DNA of 64,000 bases from Candidatus Obscuribacterales bacterium (lineage in GTDB: Bacteria > Cyanobacteriota > Vampirovibrionia > Obscuribacterales > Obscuribacteraceae), in the NCBI GenBank assembly GCA_019752635.1, contig JAIELX010000112.1:1-64000 (forward strand), written 5' to 3'. The notes beneath the pieces are model-generated. The model was not told the origin of the DNA. It ran no database searches and was given only the letters and a program-made list of their open reading frames with translations. Made by a program: the position numbers and the translations under genes. Each line of letters opens with the position of its first letter. Position 1 is the first letter of the stretch. This document shows, in pieces, positions 21,140-30,302 of this stretch.

Positions 21140-22435
21140 TTACTTTAACGTGCGAGTTTTCAGATCTAGCCAGTACTCCATTTCGTTCTTTTTCAATGAT
21201 GATTGGTCTACAGATTTCAGAAGCGCGAAGATTGCGTCGAATTGTCTGCTGACGGCAGCCTTATCTCCGCGCTTTAGAAAAGCGGTTCCCAGCGTTTGCC
21301 GCGCTTGGAAAATTCCGTAAAAGTTTGAAGCTTCTTTGAATGCGCCAGGTGCCGGCTCCGAACCTATCAGCACTCGTTCTGCGTCCTCGAGGCGCCCTTG
21401 TTTTGCCAACGCTAGAGCATGAAGGGAGCTACACTGGATGAACAGCACACTGGAATGCAGCTCTTTGGAATTGCTCGCGGCTCGGGTCATCACATCACAT
21501 GCGATTCGCAGTCTCGCTTCTGTTTGCGGAAGCACCGTTCCGTTATAGACATCCGAGAGGACGGACAGCAACAGGTCACCGGCAATTCTCTCTCTCTCTT
21601 CTTTCTTTGATTTGTCGAGAAGCTTTTCAATCTTCACCAGATTGTCGCAGCACTTCTGTACAACTGCCTCCTGGTGCGGCTTGGTGCACGCCTGTCTTAG
21701 AACTTGCTCCCACCGTTGAATCAATGCCAGCGGATAGGGAGCGTAGTTTCCGAAACTCTCAAGGAAGTCCGCAACTCGGGAAAGCTCACCTCTCTTCAAT
21801 GCCGGCTCTGTCAAAAGACCGGAGGAATCAACAAAGAAACAGGTGAGTGTTTGACGAATCACCTTGCGAGTGCGTGGTCTTATGCAATCTTTGTTCAGCT
21901 GTTTTAGTTCCAAAGCTGCGGTCATAGCCGGGGCCCAGAGTTTTGCAGCTGTAGAAGATTCGATTGCTGTTTTCACCACATTTACGTAAGCATCGCTTCC
22001 TCGGCCCATAGTTTTCTGGACGAGCTTGACCAGTCGACCATCAACACCAGCAGTCTCAACGTTGTCGCGTTTTGCCACCGATAGTTCGCGAGCTCTTCGC
22101 CAGTACCTGATCTCGACGAACGGATCATTGATAGACTCCACGTCGCGGCCAATCTTCTTCCAATACTTCTCAGCTTCCTCAACTCGCCCTGATTCAATCA
22201 ACAAGTGGATCTTGTTAAGTTGAAGGTCAAGCAAAATTGGCAAGTTGTCGTTCTGCTTTTTGATCAGTGTGATCGCTTCGTCATATCGACCTAAGGCGTC
22301 GGTTAACCGATTTTCCTTCGTCAGTTGATGAGCCAGGCGGCTTTGATTTTCCCATGTGTTGTTTGCACACAGCATTGGAGATGGTGCCGATAGTGTCATA
22401 ATCGCCGAAAGTATCAGGATGCTTAGTACTTTCAT
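21140..22435 (-). CDS. Exported TPR-type protein co-transcribed with the histidine kinase
   Basis: The product is 431 residues. The signal peptide is MKVLSILILSAIMTLS...MLCA, with cleavage likely before NNTWE. The rest is helical with TPR-like pairs (AHQLTKENRLTDALGRYDEA near the start; ALAKQGRLEDAERVLIG and GTAFLKRGDKAAVSRQFDAI near the end). The ATG overlaps the kinase stop codon (TGATG), so translation is coupled. A secreted TPR protein made together with a membrane kinase may sense or scaffold outside the cytoplasm, which is inference. Confidence 0.75.
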   Translation of the reverse strand: MKVLSILILSAIMTLSAPSPMLCANNTWENQSRLAHQLTKENRLTDALGRYDEAITLIKKQNDNLPILLDLQLNKIHLLIESGRVEEAEKYWKKIGRDVESINDPFVEIRYWRRARELSVAKRDNVETAGVDGRLVKLVQKTMGRGSDAYVNVVKTAIESSTAAKLWAPAMTAALELKQLNKDCIRPRTRKVIRQTLTCFFVDSSGLLTEPALKRGELSRVADFLESFGNYAPYPLALIQRWEQVLRQACTKPHQEAVVQKCCDNLVKIEKLLDKSKKEERERIAGDLLLSVLSDVYNGTVLPQTEARLRIACDVMTRAASNSKELHSSVLFIQCSSLHALALAKQGRLEDAERVLIGSEPAPGAFKEASNFYGIFQARQTLGTAFLKRGDKAAVSRQFDAIFALLKSVDQSSLKKNEMEYWLDLKTRTLK

Positions 22436-23934
22436 CAGTTCGGGTCCGGTTTAAGGTCCGTCGGCAGGTCGAAAAAGAATACGCTCTCTTCGCCTGCTCG
22501 TTCGTAGCCTGCTCGACCGTTGTGGGCCCTGACGATCATGCCGGTAAGGTACAAGCCGAAGCCGCTGCCTTGCTTCTTAATTTCCATTTCCTGGTCGAGC
22601 TGTGAAAATTTTTGGAAAAGTTTGGAGCGGTCTTCCTCGGGAACGCCTGGACCCTGGTCGATTACAGCGAACCGGAGCTCGCCTGCTTCCTCTCTGCTGG
22701 TGACTCGCAACGTTACTGTGGAATCTTTCGGTGCAAATTTCAGCGAGTTTGATACCAAATTGACTAGCACCTGAATCAGTCGCTCTTTGTCACAGGTGAG
22801 TTTAGTCGTTGTCGTTATGTCCTGCCTCAGGCTTATATTCTTTGCTGCGGCTGAGCCTTCAAGTGCCTTCTTGGTGGCGTCGATAATTTCCTCAGGCGAA
22901 TGTTCCGCAAGGTCAAGCTCTAGTTTATTGCTTTCGATCTTCTCAACATCAAGCAGTGAGTTGGCGAGCCGAAAGAGTCTGCGCAGTTCGCTGTCCAGCC
23001 GTCCGAGGCGCTTCTTCACCCAATCATCAAGTTCGGCCTCTCGTGTATGCAAGATAACATCTATGGTTAGGTTCGCCGATGCCAACGGCGAACGTAAATC
23101 ATGTGCCACCATGGACATGAGGTTCCGTTTGAACTCTTCTGCTTCATAGCGGGCCGCGGCCATCTCGCGGAACTTGGTGTTTAACTCCGTCAGTTCGTCA
23201 TTGCCAGTGAGGGTTTCTGTAACCGGCTGTCCCGCTGAGAAACGATCGATGTTTTTCATCAATACCGCAAGACGACCGATGAGCGTCTTGCCCATGAAGA
23301 GTGCAATTCCAATGAATAGAAGCGTCTCGACGGTAACGCCGGCAATCACCGTATTTCGCAGATTTTTGCGCTCGGCCAGTGCCTTTGGTCTCCACTCCTC
23401 CAGTATGGGGGTGAATCGTTTTATTAGAGTCTCTTCGTCGTCGACGCAATGCTGGAAACGCACCAACGCTTCCTCCATCTGCTCTTGCTCGTTGAGATAG
23501 CGGGCAAGGAGTAAATTCTTGCGGTCGGCCCAGGCCGGCGTGTTTGTATCGTCCATAATCGTGCCGAAGTCAGCCAGTACTTCGCCTAGCTTGCCCACAT
23601 CGCGCTTGTATTTTTGAACGAGCTTCAGGGATGTTGGATCGTCGGATACCAAGTCCTCAACTGCTTGAAATTTATGGGACACTACGTTATCGATTGCTTG
23701 TTTTACCGAAGTACCATTCGGGTCTGAAAACAGCTGGCGTCCCATAACGCCCATCATCACGCGAGCGCCGACACCACGAATTTCCTGACAAGACGAGATT
23801 ACCAATTTTGCGCGTGCTTCTTTGCGCCCCGCATCATCCAGCAAAGCAATGTTTCGCGTTAGCACCACTGCAAACACTATCTGACACAGCAGCGGTATTC
23901 CGAGCAGAATTGCACCCTGGTGGCGAATTCTCAC
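22435..23934 (-). CDS. Membrane sensor histidine kinase
   Basis: The product is 499 residues; the start is GTG with AGGGG about 10 bases upstream. TM1 is at ~8-28. An extracytoplasmic helical region (~30-190) resembles a CHASE3-like four-helix bundle. TM2 is at ~196-216, with a HAMP linker to ~265. The HisKA phospho-acceptor is His278 in MVAHDLRSP. The HATPase domain has an N-box with Asn396 (LVSNSLKF), a G1 box DQGPGVP from 426 and a G2 box GSGFGL at 456-461. All catalytic boxes are intact. It phosphorylates a response regulator, most likely the one at 20360-21049. The exported TPR protein is the second gene of the operon. Confidence 0.93.
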   Translation of the reverse strand: MRIRHQGAILLGIPLLCQIVFAVVLTRNIALLDDAGRKEARAKLVISSCQEIRGVGARVMMGVMGRQLFSDPNGTSVKQAIDNVVSHKFQAVEDLVSDDPTSLKLVQKYKRDVGKLGEVLADFGTIMDDTNTPAWADRKNLLLARYLNEQEQMEEALVRFQHCVDDEETLIKRFTPILEEWRPKALAERKNLRNTVIAGVTVETLLFIGIALFMGKTLIGRLAVLMKNIDRFSAGQPVTETLTGNDELTELNTKFREMAAARYEAEEFKRNLMSMVAHDLRSPLASANLTIDVILHTREAELDDWVKKRLGRLDSELRRLFRLANSLLDVEKIESNKLELDLAEHSPEEIIDATKKALEGSAAAKNISLRQDITTTTKLTCDKERLIQVLVNLVSNSLKFAPKDSTVTLRVTSREEAGELRFAVIDQGPGVPEEDRSKLFQKFSQLDQEMEIKKQGSGFGLYLTGMIVRAHNGRAGYERAGEESVFFFDLPTDLKPDPN

Positions 23935-24225
23935 AACTTTGGCGCCCCTGAAGAGATTCCCTACCTTATCCTTACCCGTCAGGGAAGTTCATTCTCACCT
24001 TGTGTCCGAATTTCATTTCGACAAGAGCGTTGTCGGTGTGTACGCGAAATTCGCTGTGCGGAACGTTTTTTCGTGTTCCTTGATTTGTGCAACAGAGTCT
24101 GAAGTTCCTCGTAAAGCATTGTCTCTCTGAAGTTCCGGGCCGATTGTCGTGTTGGCTATCTCTAGGCAATGGATCATTTGCCAGTGTTTATCGTCTTTGC
24201 GAGAGGATGGCTAGGAGGCTCAATC

Positions 24226-24507
24226 ATGAAAAAGATCAGCTCATTGTTCTTCGCAGCGCTCATGTGCACATCAGGTTTGTTCGCAGCTAGCTCATTTGAC
24301 CCGGCTGAAGCCAAACACAACAGATGGGACAATAATCGCGGAAACCACTACGGATGGCGCAACCAGCGTAGCAACTGGGAACGTAGAGATTGGAACCGTC
24401 GTGGTAACTGGAACAACAATTGGAATAACCGGCGCAGTGGCTGGAATTGGGACAATCGATGGCAAAATAATAACTGGTACGGACGAAATCCGTACGGCTG
24501 GTACTAA
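24226..24507 (+). CDS. Small exported Asn/Trp/Arg-rich protein
   Basis: The ATG at 24226 follows AGGAGG by 7 bases; earlier in-frame starts lack such a site. The 93-residue product has a signal peptide (MKKISSLFFAALMCTSGLFA, cleaved near ASS or AEA). The mature part is almost only Asn, Trp, Arg, Gly, Asp and Tyr (RRDWNRRGNWNNNWNNRRSG). Such low-complexity aromatic/basic chains occur in small exported cell-envelope proteins, but I cannot assign a family. A terminator follows 30 bases after the stop. Confidence 0.75.
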   Translation: MKKISSLFFAALMCTSGLFAASSFDPAEAKHNRWDNNRGNHYGWRNQRSNWERRDWNRRGNWNNNWNNRRSGWNWDNRWQNNNWYGRNPYGWY

Positions 24508-24537
24508 AATTCAGCCGTTCGCAAAATATTCAGCTTG

Positions 24538-24569
24538 GCGAGGGCACCTGCACAAACAGGCGCCCTCGC
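24538..24569. terminator. Bidirectional hairpin between convergent genes
   Basis: GCGAGGGC pairs with GCCCTCGC, continued inside by CCTG/CAGG around a CACAAA loop with one A-C mismatch. T-richness is modest on both sides. It lies between the stop of the Asn/Trp-rich gene and the stop of mqnE, so it may serve both. Confidence 0.6.
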
Positions 24570-24601
24570 TGCCTTCGTAATCGAGGTAGGATAGCGCCGC
24601 G

Positions 24602-25783
24602 CTAGCGACTGCCTACCAACTCTTTCAGAGCTGCTGTGTTGTTCGGTGCGTTCTTCGGATGCTGACCGACATTGAGTACGTTGTACACCGTGTCTCTTTC
24701 AACAGGGGTAAAACCTGCTGAAGAAATCAGGAATTCGATTCTCTCTTTCGCTAATTGCAATGGCGTCTTGGCGCCTGCAGCGTGAGTGATCTTCTCTTCC
24801 ATAACGGTGCCGTCCATGTCGTCTGCACCGAAGGAGAATGCGACTTGCGCAAGCTTTTCTCCGAGTTGAATCCAGTAGGCTTTGATGTGATCGAAATTGT
24901 CGAGCACCAACCGCGATACCGCGACATCTTTCAGGAGATCTTCCGAAGTCGGTTCCTTTACCTCATCAGCAATCGTGGTGCCATCGTAGTAGCACTTCAG
25001 CGGAATGAAGCACTGGAAGCCGCCGGACTTGTCTTGCTGCTCTCGCAAAAGCAGCAGGTGATCAACCTTGTTCTCGACTGATTCGCCAATGCCTGTGAGC
25101 ATGGTGGCATTGGTATGAATACCGAGTTCGTGGGCTGTGCCGTGCACTTCCAACCAAACCGGTGCCGGTGTCTTTTTTACGGCCATGCGTTCGCGCACTT
25201 CTTCTGCAAATATCTCAGCTCCTCCACCGGGCATTGACCCGAGACCTGCATCGATAAGGCGCTCTAGGCATTCTTGGTAGGTAATGCCTGCCAAATTGGA
25301 CATATACTCAATTTCTACTGCGGTCATCGCTTTGAGATGAACGTGCGGATACTCACGCTTGAGACTGCGCATCACTTCTTCGTAGTAGTTGATGTCGCAA
25401 GCGGGATTCAAACCCCCGACCATGTGAATCTCTTTGACGCCGAGGCGGACGCCTTTGCCTGCTTCTTCAAGCACGCGATCTACGGTCCAGGTGTAGCTGC
25501 TGTTTCCAGTAAGTCCCGGATTTGCGTAGGAGCAAAAACGGCAAGTCTCAACGCAATAGTTGGTTGGATTAAGGTGCATGTTGTGGTTGTAGTAAACCCA
25601 CTGCGCCTTTTCGATTCCCGCTTTTTGTTCTCGTCTATAGTTCGCCAGGGCACCAACTACTTCGAGGTCCGGGCTGTTGTAGAGACGAATAGCATCTTCG
25701 CGGGTCAGTCTTTCGTTGCTTGTTACTTTTGAGACGATGTCGCTAAGTGGATGGTCCGTTAGAGTTCTGAAAGTCTCTGACAC
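24602..25783 (-). CDS. mqnE: Aminofutalosine synthase (radical SAM), menaquinone biosynthesis
   Basis: I start at GTG 25783, just downstream of a GAGGAGGAG ribosome site; an upstream extension of 69 codons in the same frame has no support. The product is about 393 residues, the usual size for the family. The radical-SAM cluster motif C-x3-C-x2-C is at residues 77-84 (CVETCRFC). MVGGLNP, GAGLGSMPGGGAEIF-type and GIGES segments follow, as in MqnE/CofH-type enzymes. MqnE joins the aminodeoxychorismate-derived enolpyruvyl substrate to SAM-derived adenosine, giving aminofutalosine in the futalosine route. MqnC and CofH are close relatives, so MqnE is the best but not the only assignment. Other menaquinone genes are not in the window. 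Confidence 0.82.
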   Translation of the reverse strand: MSETFRTLTDHPLSDIVSKVTSNERLTREDAIRLYNSPDLEVVGALANYRREQKAGIEKAQWVYYNHNMHLNPTNYCVETCRFCSYANPGLTGNSSYTWTVDRVLEEAGKGVRLGVKEIHMVGGLNPACDINYYEEVMRSLKREYPHVHLKAMTAVEIEYMSNLAGITYQECLERLIDAGLGSMPGGGAEIFAEEVRERMAVKKTPAPVWLEVHGTAHELGIHTNATMLTGIGESVENKVDHLLLLREQQDKSGGFQCFIPLKCYYDGTTIADEVKEPTSEDLLKDVAVSRLVLDNFDHIKAYWIQLGEKLAQVAFSFGADDMDGTVMEEKITHAAGAKTPLQLAKERIEFLISSAGFTPVERDTVYNVLNVGQHPKNAPNNTAALKELVGSR

Positions 25784-26230
25784 TGTTGCACTCCTCCTCA
25801 TCCTGCGATGCTTTTCCGCTCGCGGTTCTTTGCCGATAATCGTAGCATGGATGCCCCGAAACTCCCCGTCTGTCCGTGTAATGCGGACTCCGATCATCAA
25901 AATCGTTACGTGATCCGGCGAACCCGGAAGAGGCCTTCCACGTCCGAGTCCCCGGCATTCAGATGCAGCTGATCCCGGAAGCGCCCTCATACTGCGGGGA
26001 CAGGGGCGCGATTAGCGGAATTGCACTTACTGAGTGAGGACCCCTAAATTGTTTATTAAGTCTGCTGCCCGATACTTTACAAGGCGGCACAGTCAGCTGT
26101 CCGACTCCTACTGGCACGTCCATGCTGCAGACACAGGTTTGAAATCTTCGATTGATAGATTGAGAGCATTAGGAACGCAAGTGATGACTCACAGAAACCA
26201 AGTGACTCTCAAGTTAATGGAGTTCCACGT
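25784..26230. other. Divergent intergenic region
   Basis: About 450 bases between the starts of mqnE and a membrane-protein gene. The minus frame of mqnE stays open to 25990, but the extra residues are rich in Arg, Gly and Pro and not family-like. I see no RNA gene or clear promoter pair. Confidence 0.4.
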
Positions 26231-26725
26231 ATGAATGAGAAATGGCTATCAGTTGCGTCTCACGCATCAGTATTATGCACTTCGGTGTTTGGTGTGTTCG
26301 CGATACCACTACTGATTTTGTTGTTCGGACCGAGTGAACTTGTTAAACAAAACGCTCGTGAGGCGTTGAATGCACATATTAACGTGCTTCTAGTCTCGCT
26401 GCTTTTCGCGATCTTCATATCCTTAGCCGCATTGATTATTTGTGCAGTGGCGCTTCCAGCGGGGATTCAAATCGATAGCTGGGGCAATCAGATCAACGAT
26501 TCGATCAGAATTGTTAACGGTCTCGGGGCGATGGGCGTTGTGCTTGGCGCCATGGTTGTTTGTACCGTATTGATCGCCTTGGTCTATGCGCTCTGGTTTG
26601 CGGTTTACGCGTTTGTCATGCCTGTCATTGCGGTCTGCGTTGTCGCCAACGACAGCAATCGGGTATTTTGTTATCCGTTGCTGATTTCCTTTCTCTGCGA
26701 CCGACGAAAGGACAGAATCTTGTAG
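26231..26725 (+). CDS. DUF4870-like membrane protein
   Basis: The product is 164 residues, ATG with GGAG 8 bases upstream. The arrangement is a short N-terminus, helix ~13-33 (VLCTSVFGVFAIPLLILLF), the segment ELVKQNAREALNAHINVLL, then helices at ~50-75, ~100-125 and ~125-145. The KQNAREALNAHIN signature after TM1 matches the DUF4870 pattern (E-ALNFQ-type). The function of the family is unknown. It stands alone on the plus strand. Confidence 0.65.
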   Translation: MNEKWLSVASHASVLCTSVFGVFAIPLLILLFGPSELVKQNAREALNAHINVLLVSLLFAIFISLAALIICAVALPAGIQIDSWGNQINDSIRIVNGLGAMGVVLGAMVVCTVLIALVYALWFAVYAFVMPVIAVCVVANDSNRVFCYPLLISFLCDRRKDRIL

Positions 26726-26738
26726 GTTCGTATAGCCG

Positions 26739-27953
26739 TCAAATAATGCTGCGCCGTTTCCTTGACTCTTTCGGGCTGACGCTCACGCGGCCGACGCCGA
26801 TGCCGACCAGGTGGGACGTGAGAAGATCGAAGAAGTGTTTGCGATCTGCCTGGCGAATGACTGCGAGGTTGTGTGCTTCGGACAATGCGATGGGGTAGCC
26901 GAGACCTTTGCCTGCTTGCGATAGGGCCACTGAAATAGCAAGATCGAGCATTTGTTTGTCGTCGTACATCCAACGCGGAATTTCCAATCGTGCGACTTCT
27001 GCATCGGTGTGCAGATAGCAAAAGCAGACGTTGTGTCTGCCACCAAGGCCTGTGGACCAGCGCGAGCCGGATGAGAACATGCCGGAGCGAAAACTGCGCG
27101 GCAATTTGCTCGAAAGCAGCAGCCTGTCGGACAGCGGCCACATTGTCGAACAGGGGAAATCTTCTTCGTTGAGATGCCCGCAAAATGTCTGACATTTACT
27201 TGTCGGATACGGGCACTCCCACACGCGCATGTTGTTGACGATGTCGGAGCTGCGGCTGTGACTGACATATCCGATTAGGGGAATGCGCTCAGCACAGAAA
27301 ACATCCAGCACTTCCAGCATGCGTTGAAGATACTCAGTCTGGTAGGAATCGGGCATGCTGTCGACGTTCCACGGAATTAAGGAGCCGTCGACCATGGTGA
27401 CCAGCGGCATATCGGCGTGTTTGTGCAATACTGCCAACTCACTTGCTTTAGTCAATTCCATCAATTGACGTTCAAGTGATACTACTGAGTCATTGACATG
27501 AACGCGCCGCTGATCGACTAGTGGATACACTTCATCCGCCTTGTGAAACAGGCGAGGGAATGAGGTAAGAATCGGCTTTTCGTCGCAGCCGTAGTGTATT
27601 ACCATTGCGCCGATGTTCAGCAAATAACAGCTGTAGACTTCGTGCGCGGTCGGCATTATCTGCGATCCGTCGCATGCCACCACTGTGTGCATACCAGGGT
27701 ACGCTTCGATTTCAATTTCAGAGCCGAAAGGCTCGATTGGTATCGCCAGGGGCCAGAACGTGTGCCCGCCGTTTTCCCGCAATTTCGCCTTCAACAAAGA
27801 AGGTCTGTCGGCCGCACTTTCAAAGGCTTGTTGTGCGTTGCGCAAAATTTCAGTCGGCGAAGTACCCTCGATCAGCGTGTCCTGACCGACATCCTTAATC
27901 TGCGGAATTAGTTTGTTGAAGTCGAGCACGACCGCCTCGCGCAGCTGCGGCAC
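26739..27953 (-). CDS. NurA-domain nuclease-like protein
   Basis: The product is 404 residues. ACDGSQIMP (Asp95) and TMVDGSLIPW (Asp189) are the paired acidic DGS motifs of the NurA domain, a Mn-dependent 5'-to-3' nuclease fold related to RNase H. Later YVSHSRSSDIVN and the C-terminal SEAHNLAVI strand fit as well. Archaeal NurA works with HerA/Rad50/Mre11 in end resection; bacterial homologues, common in cyanobacteria, are little studied. The GTG at 27953 lies 9 bases after the upstream stop and has no good ribosome site; GTG 27929, with GAGGC just upstream, is an alternative. No HerA ATPase is nearby. Likely co-transcribed with the preceding redox gene. Confidence 0.75.
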   Translation of the reverse strand: MPQLREAVVLDFNKLIPQIKDVGQDTLIEGTSPTEILRNAQQAFESAADRPSLLKAKLRENGGHTFWPLAIPIEPFGSEIEIEAYPGMHTVVACDGSQIMPTAHEVYSCYLLNIGAMVIHYGCDEKPILTSFPRLFHKADEVYPLVDQRRVHVNDSVVSLERQLMELTKASELAVLHKHADMPLVTMVDGSLIPWNVDSMPDSYQTEYLQRMLEVLDVFCAERIPLIGYVSHSRSSDIVNNMRVWECPYPTSKCQTFCGHLNEEDFPCSTMWPLSDRLLLSSKLPRSFRSGMFSSGSRWSTGLGGRHNVCFCYLHTDAEVARLEIPRWMYDDKQMLDLAISVALSQAGKGLGYPIALSEAHNLAVIRQADRKHFFDLLTSHLVGIGVGRVSVSPKESRKRRSII

Positions 27954-27962
27954 ATCGCGCCG

Positions 27963-30170
27963 CTAATTGGGCATACTGCATCCGACCGCATCAGTGAATC
28001 TTGGCTTCACTGGTTTATGCGCTGCCAACGCATCGAGCACGTCGGTCAGGTCATGTGTTTTCGCACTCGGACGCATAGTGCCAAATGTAACGTATCTATC
28101 GTCGATTCGTCCACGATAAACCAATTCGCCCCTGCTGTCCAACACCGCCACTTCCGGCGTGCGCTTGATGCCGCAACGGTCTTTGAGTGTTTTCGACTTG
28201 TCATGCACAAGGTTGAAGTTGTAGCCGAACTTTGCTCCGTGAGCGCTGATGTCCTTCGCCTCTAGTTCCGGGTCGCAATACACGCCAACGAACTCTACGC
28301 CCTTTGTTGCGTATGTTTTAGATATGCGAATGATATCCGGTGAATATCTGTTGGAGATAGGGCAATCTGTGCCAAGGAACAGGAGTACCGTGGCCGTCTT
28401 GTCCGGTTCCGGGATGCTAAGTGGTTTCGATGTGGTCGCGTCGGTCATCGCGATAGGGGCTGCGGCTTGCCCCTCTTTACCCTTTCCTGCACTACTGCCC
28501 GATGGACTCACTTTGCTCTTTGCGCGATTTGTTTTGTTATCCATCGATTTGTCGGAATCTTTTCTCGATGTTCTCCTCACCGTATTCGGTGCCTGTTCAG
28601 CCGCCTGTATCGCTGTTCGAGCGATCTGCTCCGGTGCCGTTTGTTGTGCCATTCCAGTTAGAGCCGCCTCATTCGACTGCGCGGCTCCCTCTTGCGGCTT
28701 CAAACTCGGCGTGTCGTCCTCCGGAAGTATCTTTCCGAATCTTGCATCGGGCCTCAAGAGCTGTCTTGCAGCCTTGAACAATTGCCCTGGATTTCCTTTC
28801 AGAATGAGCGGCGCGTTCTTTACCAGCATTGTGCGAATGTAAGCCGGCACATCCTCTTGTCGCTCCGCAATGGCACCGAAGAACAAAATCGCCATCTCAT
28901 CCGTGGTCTGCTCACCCCAGTACACCCGTTTGGGCGGGCTGTTCGGGTTGCGCGGATTTCCCTGAGTGTTGTCGTAAACAAACTCGGCCTCAATGCGAGA
29001 GCCGCGCGGCAACTTTATGGGATTCAAGAAGGTGTACTGTTCCTGCCAATTGAAATCCCAGCTCTTGATCTGAATCAGCGGAATCTTCTTGCCATCGGGT
29101 TGGGTTGCCACAGCCTTAATTTGCTTCGCAAGCAGGTGCGCATGCGGCGTCACGTTAACCAGCTGCATGTCGATGGGAAGCTCAAACGAGGCTTTGACTT
29201 CGTGGTGGGATTCGTTGGCGGGGATGTCGATGCCGCGTGACCGCACCACGACCGGCAGCAGTAGCCTCTTCGGAGTTGTCTTTGAGAAGTAGATTCCAAT
29301 GGTCGATTTTTCCTGCTCTGGCTTGCCTGTCGGATGGAAATGTTCTTGAATCACCAGGTCCGCACCAGCGCGAATGATGCGTGCGATTCCCTCCGGCAGT
29401 GGTTGCTGCGAATTACCGGGCGCCCATCCGCCCAGTCCGCCTGTGGGTATGAAGCCAGGACCGCCGAAGCTCTGGAACCCTGGTGTCTTATCCTGCGAGT
29501 CTTTCTTCTTCGCGACTCCGGTATTGTCCAGGAAAAACAATGCGTGGTGCACAACTTTGCGATTGCCGGGCTTGAACTCGACTGCGCTCACGTATTTGTT
29601 TTTCAACAGCCCGGTCGGGATGACAAAGCATCTATATATGTCCGGACCGTCAGCCGGGACTTGAAAGGTTTGGTCCATGGTAAGAATCAAGTCAGGCGGA
29701 CCGAGGCGCCAGTCCGAACTGAATTTTGGCGGCTCCGGTGCCTTTGCCAAATCGCCGGAAGGCGCACCGTTCTCCACCCACTGTTTAATCGACTGAATCT
29801 CTCTTTCGCTGAGCGCTCTACTGGCTTTGAACTCGCCGAACCCGTGCGCGGGCTTCCAAGGCGGCATGTAGCCCGCTTGCACCACCGCGTTGATGGTGTC
29901 GGCGCGCTTCTTTGCGTCTTCGAAAGACATGAGAGGAAATGGTGCCACCTCTCCGGCGTGATGGCATGACGCGCATCTGTTGTACAGAATCGGCGCGATG
30001 TCTTCGGCGTAAGTGACTGCGCTTTTCTTCGCCTTCGACAAACTTTCGTTTGGCAGAGTCTGAGCAACAGCATTCGCGAGGATGCACGCCGATAGGGGGA
30101 TGACAACCGCCAACGCGATAAGCAGGTCCCCTAAGGCACCCTGAAGGCATCCTGTGCGTCTTGTTCTCAA
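27963..30170 (-). CDS. Exported cytochrome c / copper monooxygenase-like / redoxin fusion protein
   Basis: The product is about 735 residues. A signal-peptide-like segment spans ~12-37 (IALAVVIPLSACILANAVAQ). Residues ~52-140 form a cytochrome-c-like domain with one haem site, CASCH at 66-70, and the YAEDIAPIL start typical of planctomycete-type modules. Residues ~165-450 match a copper type II ascorbate-dependent monooxygenase (PHM-like) fold with candidate copper ligands His208-209, His277/His279, His343/His345 and Met426. A charged Ala/Gln/Lys linker (~480-590) leads to a redoxin domain (~592-720) with TDCPISNRY and RCGIKRTPEVAVLD. The chain ends AVGCSMPN. Related proteins that I recall place the redoxin domain before the cytochrome. 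The start (TTG) is uncertain. A periplasmic oxidoreductase role is inferred. Confidence 0.8.
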   Translation of the reverse strand: MRTRRTGCLQGALGDLLIALAVVIPLSACILANAVAQTLPNESLSKAKKSAVTYAEDIAPILYNRCASCHHAGEVAPFPLMSFEDAKKRADTINAVVQAGYMPPWKPAHGFGEFKASRALSEREIQSIKQWVENGAPSGDLAKAPEPPKFSSDWRLGPPDLILTMDQTFQVPADGPDIYRCFVIPTGLLKNKYVSAVEFKPGNRKVVHHALFFLDNTGVAKKKDSQDKTPGFQSFGGPGFIPTGGLGGWAPGNSQQPLPEGIARIIRAGADLVIQEHFHPTGKPEQEKSTIGIYFSKTTPKRLLLPVVVRSRGIDIPANESHHEVKASFELPIDMQLVNVTPHAHLLAKQIKAVATQPDGKKIPLIQIKSWDFNWQEQYTFLNPIKLPRGSRIEAEFVYDNTQGNPRNPNSPPKRVYWGEQTTDEMAILFFGAIAERQEDVPAYIRTMLVKNAPLILKGNPGQLFKAARQLLRPDARFGKILPEDDTPSLKPQEGAAQSNEAALTGMAQQTAPEQIARTAIQAAEQAPNTVRRTSRKDSDKSMDNKTNRAKSKVSPSGSSAGKGKEGQAAAPIAMTDATTSKPLSIPEPDKTATVLLFLGTDCPISNRYSPDIIRISKTYATKGVEFVGVYCDPELEAKDISAHGAKFGYNFNLVHDKSKTLKDRCGIKRTPEVAVLDSRGELVYRGRIDDRYVTFGTMRPSAKTHDLTDVLDALAAHKPVKPRFTDAVGCSMPN

Positions 30171-30247
30171 GCTAGTTCGCTCCGGTTGCTACGAGTACCT
30201 ATACACGGGGGTGAGCCTGAAGTTTCGCTCTAATTGGATCTTTGCGG

Positions 30248-30276
30248 TTGTCACAATATTAAATTCTGTCTGATAA
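30248..30276 (+). promoter_or_regulatory. Candidate sigma-70-type promoter of hflX
   Basis: TTGTCA, a 17-base spacer and TGATAA lie upstream of the leader ORF and hflX. It would start transcription near 30283, leaving a leader of about 80 bases. Confidence 0.4.
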
Positions 30277-30302
30277 GTCGTATTTACGGGTATGATCCGA
30301 GC

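Noticed and set aside
26040..26130. A possible tRNA-like stretch (GTCCGACTCCTAC)
   Set aside because: No acceptor or anticodon stem could be formed by eye.
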